Positions 23,505 through 34,619 of a DNA stretch of 64,000 nucleotides are shown in pieces. The position numbers and the translations under genes were made by a program. This DNA is from Antilocapra americana (Eukaryota > Chordata > Mammalia > Artiodactyla > Antilocapridae). The notes under the pieces were generated by a model. The model was given only the letters and a program-made list of their open reading frames with translations, made no database searches and was not told the DNA's origin. The stretch covers positions 14,370,416-14,434,415 of the forward strand of contig ML664161.1 in the NCBI GenBank assembly GCA_007570785.1. The letters are read 5' to 3'. Numbering within the stretch: the first letter of the stretch is position 1; each line of letters starts with the position of its first letter.

Positions 23505-23642
23505 ATTTATTTTTTAATTTTCTTTTTCTATTTTTCAACTGTGCCAGGCAGCATGCATAATCTTAGTTTTCTAACCAAAGATCAAACCTGTGCCCCCTAC
23601 AGTGGAAGCCAGTGTCCTAATCACTGGACCACCAGGCAAGTC
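23505..23642 (-). mobile_element. CHR-type tRNA-Glu SINE
   Basis: Antisense cetartiodactyl SINE: T-rich left end (its A-rich tail), 'gtgccaggcagcatgcataa', 'accaaagatcaaacctgtgc', and the tRNA-like head 'cactggaccaccaggcaagt' at the right. Confidence 0.8.
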
Positions 23643-23742
23643 CTTTGTTTTCCTCTCTGCTCGGCACCTTGGATGATCTGGTCTCAGAGGAACCCAAAGA
23701 GAACTTAACTTGTTTTCTCTTATCTTTCCCTCCCCTGCTGTG

Positions 23743-23957
23743 TTCTTGTGTGTTAGTTGCTCAGTCGTGTCTAACTCTTTGTGACCCCATGAACTGTAGC
23801 CTGCCAGGACCCTCTGTCCATGGCATTCTCCAGGAAAGATTACTGGAATGGGTTGCCATTTCCTTCTCCAGGGGATCTTCCCAGCCCAGGAGTCGAACCC
23901 AGGTTTCCTGCATTGCAAGTTTATTCTTTATAGTCTAATCCACCAGGGAAGCCCTCA
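23743..23957 (-). mobile_element. Bov-tA SINE
   Basis: Antisense: 'gtgtgttagttgctcagtcg', 'gttgccatttccttctccag', ending in the reversed head 'ccaccagggaagccctcag'. Confidence 0.95.
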
Positions 23958-25169
23958 GTGTTCTTAAAAGAGTCTCTTCTTGTCTCCCTAGGTAAAATAC
24001 TTGTACTCTGTTATTTTGTATACATTTTCATTCTGATTTGGGTTGCCTAATTCTAGTATTTTACCTATATTCTGTACAATGTCCTCTGTTACTTTCAAAT
24101 TTGTCTTTATGGTAGTAGTTCTCTGATTTGTACAATTTCCTGTTTATTACAATACCTCTTGTTAGGTCATGGCCTTGAGTTTCATCATCTAGAAATTATC
24201 TCTGGTTAAAGCTATAGCAGGTGAGAAAAATCTGGCTATATGACATTTTAATGAAATATAAACACACACCTTGGAGGTCATTGCTTACTTGTGAGATTCA
24301 GAAATTTGGAGAGGGCTACAGCCTTGGATAAAAGATGAAGACTGTTTTAGAAACAGCGTCACTCTGTGCCACTCTGGTAATCAAGGGCAGGATTGAGCAA
24401 ATTAACAGTATATGCTGTCTTCTTATCCTGCCTTTTAATATGGTTAAGATATGGCAGGTGAATTCTCTACACATTTACATTTTTTTTTTTTTCAAACTAG
24501 AAAGCCATAGGGAAGGAAAGAGCTCAAGGCTGCCCCTGAAGACATGGTAAACATTCAAAACAACTGATCTGTTTCTGCGGTTCACCTGGAAAAGATAGCA
24601 CTGGATGCAGGAAGGACTGTGATCCAAATTCATTCTAAGATATGACTCTGCACATTTTTCCTGCACAGCGTTGTGCATCAATTTTTCATTTTTTGGAGGG
24701 ATGGTGTTCAAGTGACATTTAGGATACATGCCTGAATTTTGCTCCACTCTCAGCAGATCTGGAATCTTTCATCTTTGAGATGGGTTCATATCTATGGATT
24801 AATGACAATCACAGACCCATAGCAAATGCTGGCAAAATTTTTGCAAACATGGGCCAAATTTCAATTTTAGTATAGAATGTAAAGTCAGAGCTGGCTTTGA
24901 GTTTTGTACTAACATATCATACAAAACTAATTTACAGTTCTTCCAGATGGGTTCAGAGTCTATGGCATGCTGCCTGCTACTCTAAAATGTACTTGGTAGA
25001 GAGGATGATAGTGAGGGAGGGAGTATAGTTTGCTCCGAAGTGGGAAAATATGAAAGCTTTGCAATTTATGGCAATAAAGAGTTGGATTTTTAAAAACTTA
25101 CCACTGTAACAGCAGCTTATTAAACAGTTTCAAGGGAAATGGCAGAGAACCAATATTTTATGGAATGAG
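23958..25169. other. Unassigned DNA
   Basis: No named repeat and no convincing coding frame. Confidence 0.35.
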
Positions 25170-25262
25170 TCACACCAGGCTTTGTGCATGATGTGTATTG
25201 TCTTATTTGTTATTGCTATACTGTATGAGGTAGGTATCTGTTTTCATTTTTAACTGGAAATT
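25170..25262 (-). repeat. MIR SINE fragment
   Basis: Decayed reversed MIR: 'ccaggctttgtgcatgatgt', 'tgtatgaggtaggtatctgt'. Confidence 0.5.
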
Positions 25263-25994
25263 CATTTACCTCTGACTTCTATAAATCATCTCTTTGTTTT
25301 TGTTACATATCAGATATGTGTGTGTGTGTGCTATCTGTTAAACAAACACAGACTTTGTTGGCAAGGAGTCAAAAATATCTTCCAGGTAGATGCTGACCCA
25401 GCTTGATTCTGTTTCCAGTTCATGCGCAGGGCTGTGGCGTACAGTTGTGCAGGTTGCTTACTCTATGAGTCCCTAGTCAGGGAACAAGTGGGGGTATATT
25501 ACAAACCCCAGTCCACTCCCTGAACTATATGCTTTGGTCAAGATCATGTCTGCTGGGAGAAAGGGGCACCTTTTTCTAGTTGACTCATCTATGTTTGCAG
25601 TGACTCTGCTGATGTGAATTCCTTTGAACAAATGAGCAGCCCAGGAAAGGAACTCTGAAACTCTAGGTAATATCCTGTTCGTCCTGATATCTTGGGGTGT
25701 TTGTCTCTTCATTTCCCCCTTCTCTATCAGGCATCTTGGTACTGTCCCTTAGGACTCCATTTGCCTTGACTGCTGATCTCACTCTGGCACTAGCCTGGGA
25801 AAATGGCTGGGTGAAGGATACTGGCCTTCCTCTCTCCCTCTCTTCACTTCCTCTGGGCATGGAGACCTGGCGCTGATGCAATGGCAGTTTGCCCTTGCTA
25901 CATAGTACTCTTTATAAACTGCTTAGTGAGTATTCATGTTATTCTTTTCTTATATCCTTTTCCCCTAAAACTGCATGGATAGTCAAGAAAGTAT

Positions 25995-25995
<1 letters not shown>
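25263..25995. other. Unassigned DNA
   Basis: No gene or named repeat. A short TG run lies near 25317-25330. Confidence 0.4.
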
Positions 25996-26034
<39 letters not shown>

Positions 26035-26040
26035 ACACAT
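25996..26040. repeat. (AC)n microsatellite
   Basis: An AC run of about 45 bp interrupted by one AT unit near its right end. Confidence 0.97.
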
Positions 26041-26404
26041 TTAAAACCCCAGAGTTTCAAACTTTGGAAAATAATGTAAAGAAAAAATTGATTAAAATGT
26101 TGTCAGTTCTTTAGCAAATTTATTAAGCTACATAGATAAATGAGTTTTAAAATATACAAAGAGAAAGGGATTGCTGTAAGTTAATTTAAAAATGTTTATT
26201 AAACATCTGCTTGATTCTTTGTGTGTTACATGCTGGAATGGAATACAAAAAAAAAATTATGCTGTGAACATGGACTTAAGACTTAGTTTAAAGAGACATG
26301 AAAACCATCAGTATAATATATATCTCGTATATAATCTAAGTGTTGGGAAAGTGGGACCCCATGGCACCAGATATGTTCTTCAAGCCCTGACTCTTATTTC
26401 CCAT

Positions 26405-26565
26405 CCATCCTGCAAAGTCGGCTAACCCCTGGCCTTCATTTCCCTTATCTGTAAGTGAGACGTGGTGCTCTGTAATATCTTCCTCTCAGGCTGTTGTGTG
26501 CCTGGAATGAGATAATGGGTGCATGAAACTTTAAAACTTCTAAGGCTCTTTATATATTTAAGGTT
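26405..26565 (+). repeat. MIR SINE
   Basis: 'ctggccttcatttcccttat', 'ctgtaagtgagacg', 'ctcaggctgttgtgtgcctg', then an A/T-rich end. Confidence 0.6.
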
Positions 26566-26999
26566 TAATGGTTCTTACAAAGAAAGATGAAAAAATCGCT
26601 GATAATTTATTTCAAAAAAATATATTTTTTCCTATTTAATTAACATGTTTTGTGTGAAAAATGTGCAGAGACTAAGGTGTAAAGTAAAAGAACAAACTCA
26701 AAATCAACTGTATACTCCCAGTGATAATCATGGTTAACATTTGATGTGTGATTTTTTTTAGTCTTTACAAGTTTACATTCATTCATTAAAATTGAGGTAC
26801 TATTATGTATAATTCTAAACCTACCCTACTTTCCATCTCTGTGTTAGTTTAAGATTTACAGAAAGCACATGGGCAGTTATTTTTATGGCCTCTCAGCAAA
26901 TATCGGTTTTAGATATATCAATAGTTCAGTGATTTTACACAGCAGTACTTCCTAACATGATTTTTATTGGATTTATACACAAAATTGATACATCCTTGT
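26566..26999. other. Unassigned AT-rich DNA
   Basis: Possibly old L1-derived in the middle, but not assigned with confidence. Confidence 0.3.
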
Positions 27000-27100
27000 A
27001 GAGGATGCCCAAAGCAGCAGGCCTGAGTTCGATCCCAGGTCAAGCCCTTGGATGCCTCAACTAAGACTTGGTGCAGCCAAATAAATAAATAAACACAATA
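27000..27100 (+). mobile_element. CHR-type tRNA-Glu SINE, truncated
   Basis: Body and tail only: 'gagttcgatcccaggtcaag', 'cctcaactaagacttggtgc', 'agccaaataaataaataaa'. The tRNA-like head is mostly missing. Confidence 0.7.
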
Positions 27101-27339
27101 AATATTAAATCCACTTATCTCTCACTGAATCCTTTCTGCAATGAGACATCAAGAACCTGAGCCTTATTCAGTCTTGAGACCAGATGTGATCTCAGTGGAA
27201 AGATGTGGGTTTAAGTCACAATCTGGGTTACATGGTTTCAGCATGATAAAATAAGGAAATACTAAAAACCCTGACCCCCTTTTCAGTGCTACTCCCCTTG
27301 TTAAGGGGTGGATTTCCTCATGCTATGGTGTAAATATAA

Positions 27340-27995
27340 CTTTTATTTTATTTTTTATTTTTTTAAATTTTCTTTACTTTATTGTGTTGGTTTTGCCATA
27401 CATTGACATGAATCCACCATGGGTATACATATGCTCCCCCTCCAGAACCCCCCTTCCTCCTCCCCCCCGATTCCCTCCCCCTGGGTCATCCTGGTGCACC
27501 AGCCCCAAGCATCAATCCTGGGCTGGCAATTGATTTCACAGATGATAATTAACATGTTTCAATGCCATTCTCCCATATCATCCCACCCTTGCCCTCTTCC
27601 ACAGAGTCCACGAGTCTGTTCTATACGTCTGCGTTCCTTTTGCTGTCTCGCCTGCAGGGTTCTCATTACCATCTTTCTAAATTCCATATATATGTGTTAG
27701 TATACTGTATTGTTGTTTCTCCTTCTGGCTTACTTCACTCTGGATAATAGGCTCCAGTTCCGTCCACCTGAGTAAAACTGATTCAAATGAATTTTTTTTT
27801 AATGCTGAGTAATATTCCATTGTGTATATGTACCACAGCTTTCTTATCCATTCGTCAGTTGATGGGCATCTAGGTTGCTTCCATGTCCTGGCTATTGTAA
27901 ATAATGCAGCGATGAACATTGGGGAACATGTGTTTCTTTCAATTCTGGTTTCCTCGGTGTGTATGCCCAGCAGTGGGATTGCTGGGTCACACTGG
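27340..27995 (-). mobile_element. Ruminant L1, 5' truncated
   Basis: A T-rich left end (the poly-A tail) is followed by the reversed 3' UTR ('ttttgccatacattgacatg', 'gcatcaatcctgggctggca') and then the reversed end of ORF2. The match stops abruptly near 27990, the usual 5' truncation. Confidence 0.93.
27677..27995 (-). pseudogene. L1 ORF2 C-terminal remnant
   Basis: On the minus strand this encodes the last ~100 residues of L1 ORF2p, past the endonuclease and reverse transcriptase domains. Recognisable motifs in order are 'CDPAIPLLGIHTEETRIER', 'PMFIAALFTIARTWKQPRCP', 'EWIRKLWYIYTMEYYSALKK' and 'ILTHIYGI', then the stop. The frame is intact but contains no catalytic domain. The open frame extends rightwards past 27995 into unrelated flanking DNA, so its upstream residues are not L1. 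Confidence 0.9.
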
Positions 27996-29184
27996 AGAAC
28001 TTCCCAACTTTCAGACAGAGTAAAGATTTTGGAAAAAATAATTACCTGGAAGTTTAACTTTTGCAAAACAGACTTAAAAAAAAATATATATATATATATA
28101 TGGATGCTTTTCTTAATACAAGGCACACTAGGAGTTTCAAATCATATATGCTTTAAAAAACCTGTTTCCCATGGACACTAGTAAATACACATTTGGGCCA
28201 TTTGATTTGTATCATTTGCCTCATCTTGGTTAATCACATATGCTCATAGTTATATAAATTGTCTTAGGTGACTTGATACTCTTGTTTTCAATCCTGATCA
28301 AATGTAAATTGGCAACACATTCCTTATGGGCATATCATTTTCCACTTTTAAACCAATTCTATCCTGAAATAAAACAAATGAAATAAAGACACTTGTAGTT
28401 ACAACCTCCATAGGTTTTATCTTATCGCACCTTCAAGATTCCATACCCTTTCTATTTAGGTCTTGTCTTCCCCTCCCCCTTCTCAGTTCCTTTTCTTCTG
28501 TAGGTCAGGTTAACAAGGGAAAAAAAAACCTCACAAGGCTATTCAGAGGGTGAGAAAATGTTAGGATAGATGTGAATCTCTTTATTAATAGTAAGTTGCA
28601 TAATAAATGCCGTGGGGTTGGTAGGTTTTACCGCGTCTGTTATATATTAACAGTACTTGTACTTTCTGGGATATTGTTGAAGCCTGGATACTGCTCAACC
28701 AATCACAAAGAAACAGGTTTCCATGGAAGCAATAGCATGGATTCATTTCATTCTCAATGGAATCCACACAGCAAGACAGATCTGTAAAAATAACCCATGT
28801 AAAATTGAAGCAAAATATTTCTGGGTGTTTGTTTTATGCCTTTCGGTGTGTGTGTCTGTTTTCCATTTAAAAAATAATCTAAAAATATCTGGGCACTCAG
28901 GAGAGCTCTCAGAGAAGCTAAAGCTCTTAGCCCTGGCTGGCTGTTTGTTGTTCTTCTTCTGAGCATGCATACCTGTGTGTTTGAAGGGCACAACCCTTCC
29001 TTGTTTATTTACATTCTTGAACAAAAACATTTTAGACCAAACTTTATTATGAAACCCAGAATATTCTGAATGTGAGGTGAACAATAGACTATTTTAAATA
29101 ATATTTATATATCAATAATAAAGAAACATAAGTAATGATTTTTGATTCTCCTATATGATAGGCTTTGAACACTGAAACTTGGTA
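27996..29184. other. Unassigned DNA
   Basis: Includes a short (TA)n run at 28083-28102. No named repeat or gene. Confidence 0.4.
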
Positions 29185-29312
29185 CTATAGGAACCTTTAT
29201 TTTATAGGTGAAAATGGAAGCTCAGAGGGTTCAAGGAACCTCTTCAAGGCTGCAGAGTTTGAGTGGCAGAACCTGGTTTGCAGTGCAGGTTTACGGGGTT
29301 GCCAGATGCAAT
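29185..29312 (-). repeat. MIR SINE fragment
   Basis: Reversed MIR: 'ttttataggtgaaaatggaa', 'gctcagagggttcaaggaac', 'gagtggcagaacctggt'. Confidence 0.65.
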
Positions 29313-30935
29313 AATCCCAAATTACCATGGCATGTTTTTATTTTCATGAAGAAGAGCATCAGTATTATTTAACTGTTCCTGAAGTCAAAAACACAGGCTG
29401 TATCTCCATTCATATATACATACATTGATGTACATATAGATTCACACACTCAACCCTGCTCTCTCCTTTTGCCATTGCTTTCATAACAAGCAGTATATTT
29501 TTTAGCTATAACATAACACTTTCTCTACTGCAGTAACTGTGTGTTTATCTGTTTCCTCAGGGCTGGGCTCTGAGTCCTGGTGATCATTGATGGGTTTAGG
29601 CTGATCTGGATATTTCTGGAGGCTAGGACTCTGCTTGGCACAGTGCTACTTTGTATTAACAGAGTTGATTTAGAATTTAGTAGAGTTTGAATGACAAGCA
29701 AAGAATTTTTTTTTTTTACATAAACCGTTAGCTGAAGCAAAATTGTATGGAGCCAGGGGGATGTTTGAATAAATGAAAACTTTTCACTGCTCCATTTCCT
29801 GAACCAAGAAATGTGCCTGGTATACTTGAATAAATGAGATAAATATCTTGAAGTTTTTTAGAAGCATTATTCTTCAAAGTTTAATATATTAATATAAAAC
29901 ATGTTTATCTAATTAGTATTTATTAAAACAGGTCCTCTAAAATTGAAAATTTTCTGAGTACTTTGAAGTAATAAAGAGCAAATAGAGTGTCCTAATAAGA
30001 CAGTTTCTTCCTCTATTAGTTTTAATTCTTGAACTTGTTTGGCTGACACAGCAACAATTCATATGTTGGTTAACACTGAGGAATCAAGTTCTTTCAATGT
30101 TCAGTCTTTTAAAGATGCATTTTACGTACCAGAGCTCTCTGAAAACCATTTCTTGCTTGGCAGTTGTGTTATTCACTTCCCTATCATAATAAACAGAGTC
30201 TATTGGATGTGACCTAACCTTTCCTTTATGACTCGGCACCATCACTCTATTATTTGTAAACTGTGGGTTTGTAGAGTGATATCCTTGGGTGTCAGAGCTT
30301 GTATAGTCCCCATCTGCTTGATTTCTTTTTTTATTTCCCTTCCATCTTCTCCGATCATTTGCACTGGTTTCTCTGGTTCTGCTTCGTAAATACAGTCCAT
30401 TATATGTGTAATTCCATGTCTTCTGTTTGCTAAGGCTGATCTATGGGTTTCATGGGGTAGTAGATAGGTCAGTAAGTTTAATCAGCTACGGTAAGGTGAA
30501 CCCCTGAATATTTCAATTAGCTCTGGCCTATAGGCTTCAGGATGAATTCATTTATCTTCCTCTGTAAAATATATGAGCTTGGTTTAAGTGCATTCCTTAT
30601 CAGTGCTAGAGTCTTTTTTCCATTGTTATCATTGTTTCAGTTTTCAAGAAGGAATGAGTATTTGGTTGAATTGTATAGACTGTCTGCTGAATATATGAGA
30701 CTGTTATAATTTGCAACAAAGACTATAATCTACTTTGTTATTTTGAAGGGAGACATTTAAAAGGCAGCTTCCTTTGGGGATGTTTCTAGGAATAGTGACT
30801 TGACATATGTGGGTATATATGTGTACGTGTATATATATAGATATATGTATTTATATATTTCTGTGAATTCACTTATATTCTATATTGTTTCTGAAAAGAT
30901 TTAAAGTAACAGTAGTGACAACAGAAAAGAAGAAA
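29313..30935. other. Unassigned AT-rich DNA
   Basis: No named repeat. An AT/GT-rich low-complexity stretch lies at about 30805-30860. Confidence 0.35.
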
Positions 30936-31085
30936 AAATGGGTTAAGTTCATGAGCTTACATAATAGATGCCAACACTTACCTTGTGTTAGCTTGGCAGC
31001 CTATTAATTTGCAGTTCTTTTTGCTCATAACTACCTTTAAACTGTTCATGGGATTGTGGCAGAATGTCCCTGGTTATGAGTAACC
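30936..31085 (+). repeat. Diverged duplicated unit, copy A
   Basis: About 80% identical by eye to 31570-31655 joined to 31894-31945. Shared blocks are 'cctacataatag'-like, 'taatttg-agttctt-ttgctcat' and 'gattgtggcaga-tgtccct'. Family unknown. Confidence 0.65.
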
Positions 31086-31569
31086 TTGGAGGCTGGTGTT
31101 GCTTGGTCACAACCTTGGGGAAGTTCAGTTTTATTTTTTAAATTGTCTAGGTTAATTTTTTTTTTTTTTGAAGGAGAGTGTGAAGGATACCACAGACCAC
31201 TGTTTGTATTTTTGACTATGAAGTTATAAGAAGCATTTGAGATAATCAGAAATAAAAGAGTCAGGGGTCTGAAGGGAAATGACTCAGGCATTCTTGAAAA
31301 GGTATCAACTAATGCAGCTGTTATCTTTCTTGCTGGCCTGGTGCTAAGGTTTTGCCATGAGAGGTTTTGCAGTGTTGATCTGACCAGGACAGTTGCTGTT
31401 TTAAAACAATTTGATAGCCAGGTTTCCAGATCTGACAGAAAAGAGTAGCTGAGATTCCTGGTGTATTTTAAAGGGCAGTAAAAGTTAATTTGCCCCATGA
31501 TCATCTCCTCAGTGGCCTTACTTCACTTTAAAATTTTCATGGTTACAGGTATTCTGTTGGATAAAAATG
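31086..31569. other. Unassigned spacer with a 152-codon open frame
   Basis: The minus-strand open frame at 31046-31504 overlaps copy A and gives a protein I do not recognise, with a lysine run from a T-tract. I see no domain and no conserved motif. I treat it as chance or as part of an unidentified repeat. Confidence 0.3.
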
Positions 31570-31945
31570 GATAAAGTCCATGGGCCTACATAATAGTCAC
31601 CAACATTTACCTCTTACTGACTTGGCAACCTGGTAATTTGTAGTTCTTCTTGCTCATGTGCAATGGTTTGGTCACTATGTCATGTCCGATTCTTTGTGAC
31701 CCCATGAACTGTATTACAGCCTGCCAGGCTCCTCTGTCCATGGGATTTCCCAGGCAAGAATACTGGAGTGGGTTGCCATTTCCTCCTCCAAGGGATTTTC
31801 CTGACCCAGGAACTGAACCCGGGTCTCCTGCATTTCAGATGGTTTGCTGCACTGCAGGCAGATTCTTTACCGACTGAGCCACAGGGACGTCCCTAACTAC
31901 CTTCAAACTGTGAGATTGTGGCAGAGTGTCCCTCAGTTCTAAGTA
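31570..31945 (+). repeat. Diverged duplicated unit, copy B, split by Bov-tA
   Basis: The left half is 31570-31655 and the right half 31894-31945. Copy A runs 'ttgctcat' directly into 'aactacct'. In copy B a SINE separates these same two blocks, so the empty site is preserved in copy A. Confidence 0.65.
31656..31893 (-). mobile_element. Bov-tA SINE inserted in duplicated unit
   Basis: Antisense: 'tgtcatgtccgattctttgt', 'gttgccatttcctcctccaa', ending 'actgagccacagggacgtcc' (reversed head). It is slightly longer than usual through extra bases near 31700 and 31845. Confidence 0.93.
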
Positions 31946-31963
31946 AGAAGGCAAGGCAATATT

Positions 31964-31998
31964 TTACCTGAATATACAATTTAGGTATATTCAGGTAA
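31964..31998. repeat. Perfect 14-bp inverted repeat
   Basis: Arms 31964-31977 and 31985-31998 are exact reverse complements ('ttacctgaatatac') around a 7-nt loop. Confidence 0.95.
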
Positions 31999-32654
31999 CA
32001 AGATGATGTTTTCCCTAAATATACCATTAATGCCCTTTCTGAACACACAAGCAAATTAACAAATTTAGGCAGCTTTCACCAGCCAAGAGTGGAGTGTGGC
32101 TGACTGAGATGCTCGGTGAGAACATTTAAGATGAGCACGTCTGAAGCAAGAAGTGGTGTCCTAGGAAGACCTGGGAAGTGAGAGGTGACTGGTGGGGGGA
32201 GGACAAAGCCGTTAGACATCTGGAGGTGCATGCGCTGACTGCGGGAAGATGACGAAAGGAGAGGCGAGGGGGTGCGGACAACTATCCACTTGTGCTCCAG
32301 GCTGGTTCCACTTTTTGGGGAAGTATAAATGAGCTAAGAGTAAAGAAATGGTTCCTTTGATTATTCTTGACCTTTTCCAATTAGGTTGTACAATAATTTA
32401 AAAGTAATAACTCCCTTAGCTTCCTGACTCAGCATCCCACCTAATAAGCTAAATCCTTTTGACCTCTGCTTGGTGACTCATCTTTGCTTCTGATTCTGAG
32501 ACCATACTGGTTTACAACTAAAAACATTTAAAGAAACTTAGTACTGAATGTCTTTTCCTTGTTTTGCCCCAATCTTGTGTCCTAGTTTTAGACTTTTTTC
32601 TCTGTTACTGAGGTTAGATGATCACCTTGCCTCGAAGATGTAATAACCAAATCC
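31999..32654. other. Unassigned DNA, GC-raised at 32095-32300
   Basis: The left half has raised CpG content, with no repeat recognised and no convincing coding frame. Confidence 0.35.
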
Positions 32655-32790
32655 CTGTTCAGTTCATTTATTCATTTACCAAGTATTTATTAGATACTTG
32701 CTAGGCATCTGGTACTATACTCAGGACACTAGAAACACAAAGACAAATGAACATGGCCATTGTTCTTCAGAAGTTACCTTCAGTGCCTTT
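32655..32790 (-). repeat. L2 LINE 3' end
   Basis: Reversed L2 terminus: 'ttcatttattcatttaccaa', 'gtatttattagatacttgct', 'aggcatctggtactatac'. Confidence 0.7.
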
Positions 32791-33182
32791 ATACTCAGGA
32801 GGGCTCCCAGGGCCCTACATGACTGGAATCCAGCCTGCTGTTGGGAAGCTCCTGTCTCCTTCACTCACTTCCCTTTTCCTGAGTTTGGAGATCTGCTCCA
32901 GAACCCCATTTGTTGACTGAATCAAACTTTCATGCCATAGGAGTTTTCAGGAGAATAACTTAATTTAAATATATTTGGAGACTCTCCAGAAAGGTTTTGA
33001 ATTGTTTCCTATTTGTTCCAAGGGTTGTACGGTTTTCCTCATTGCCTTCACAGAGAAAGGTGGGTGGGTTCAATTCAATAGAAGAAACAGCCATTTTAAG
33101 AAAGTATCTGCATCATTCTATATGCATCACACACATATACATATATGTATACATATGTATATACACATGTATACACACATGT
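32791..33182. other. Unassigned DNA ending in CA/TA-rich tract
   Basis: Right part (about 33127-33182) is a degenerate ACAT/ATGT low-complexity tract directly abutting the SINE. Confidence 0.5.
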
Positions 33183-33402
33183 ATGCTAAGTTGCTTCAGT
33201 CGTGTCTGAATGTGTGGCCCTATGGACTGCAGCCTGCCAGGCTTCTCTGTCCATGGAATTCTCCAGGAAAGAATACCAGAGTGGGTTGCCATGCCCCGCT
33301 CCAGGGGGTCTTCCTGACCCAAAGATTGGACCTGCATCTCTTACATCTCCTGCATTGCCAGGAAGATTCTTTACCACTAGCACCACCTGGGAGGCCTATA
33401 GG
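33183..33402 (-). mobile_element. Bov-tA SINE within low-complexity DNA
   Basis: Antisense: 'tgctaagttgcttcagtcgt', 'gggttgccatgccccgctcc', ending 'accactagcaccacctggga'. Degenerate TATG/CATA repeats flank both sides, so it probably inserted in a microsatellite. Confidence 0.95.
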
Positions 33403-33412
33403 TATGTATACA

Positions 33413-33443
33413 TACTACATACATACATACATACATACATATG

Positions 33444-33496
<53 letters not shown>
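33413..33496. repeat. (ATAC)n then (TA)n microsatellite
   Basis: About seven ATAC-type units at 33413-33440 lead into an uninterrupted TA run of about 50 bp (33447-33496). Confidence 0.95.
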
Positions 33497-33499
<3 letters not shown>

Positions 33500-33510
33500 C
33501 CCACACACAT

Positions 33511-34403
33511 ACACACATCTTTTTTATCCATTCCTCCATTGATGGGCATTTGGGTTGTTTCTATATCTCAGCTATTGTAAATGATGCTGCAATAAACATG
33601 AAATTCACATATCTCTCTGAAATCCTGTTTTCATATCCTTCGAGTATATGCCCAGAAGTGGAATTCCTGAATCATATAGTAGATCTATTTTAATTTTTTT
33701 GAGGAATCTCCATAATGTTTTCCATAGTGGTTGGACCAATTGACATTTCCATTAACGGTTTACCAAGGGTTCCCGTTTTACCACATCATCACCAATCTTC
33801 TGGATAAATAGCCATTCTAGTAGGAGTGAGGTGATATCTAATTGTGATTTTGATTTGTATTTCCCTGATGATTAGTGATGTTGAACATCTTTTCATGTAC
33901 CTAGCAGACATTTTGATGACCTCTTTGGAAAAATATCTATTTAGATCTATGCATTTTAAAATCAGATTATTATTTATTTGTTAATTTGTATGAGTTCTTT
34001 ATAACTTTTGGATATTAACTTCTTATCCAATATGTGGTTTGCAAAAATTTTCTACCATTCTGTATGTATTATTTTCATTTTAATTGTTACTTTTTCTATG
34101 TAGAAACTATTGAATGTGATGCACTTCTATATGTTGATTTTTTGTTTTTGTTTTTTGTGCTTTTGGCCACTGGTAAGACTAATGGCAAGAAGTTTCTTTG
34201 CAATGCTTTCTTCTAGGATTTTTATGGTTTCAGCTCTTATGTTTAAGTTTTCAGTGATCTATTTCAAGTTAATTTTTGTGAGTGGTGAGAGATAGGGATC
34301 CAGTTTTATTGTTCTGTATATGTTTCTTCAGTTTTCCCAGCACCAGTTGTTGACAAGACTGTCCTTTCCCCTTTGGGTGTTCTTGGCACCCTTGTCAAAT
34401 ACT
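33511..34403 (-). repeat. Old L1 (ORF2 3' part), left half of nest
   Basis: Antisense L1: 'tccattgatgggcatttggg', 'tgtaaatgatgctgcaataa', 'atatgcccagaagtggaatt', 'ttgatttgtatttccctgat', 'cccagcaccagttgttga'. It breaks at the 11-bp duplication ending 34403 and resumes at 36680. No intact coding frame. Confidence 0.9.
34393..34403. repeat. Target site duplication, left copy
   Basis: The 11-bp 'tgtcaaatact' repeated exactly at 36669-36679. It flanks the BovB and restores a continuous L1 when one copy is removed. Confidence 0.9.
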
Positions 34404-34619
34404 CAGCTCAGCTCAGTTGATCAGTTGTGTCTGACTCTTTGTGACCCCATGAATTGCAGCACACCAGGCCTCCCTGTCCATCACCAGCTCCCAGGGTTTA
34501 CTCAAACTCATGTCCATCTAGTCAGTGATGCCATTCAGCCATTTCATCCTCTGTTGTCCCCTTCTCCTTCTGCCCCCAATCCTTCCCAGCATCAGGGTCT
34601 TTTCCAATGAGTCAGCTCC

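Noticed and set aside
32975..33580. 201-codon open frame, the longest on the plus strand
   Set aside because: It runs through a Bov-tA SINE and TA/ACAT microsatellites, giving Tyr/Ile/His runs. Not a gene.
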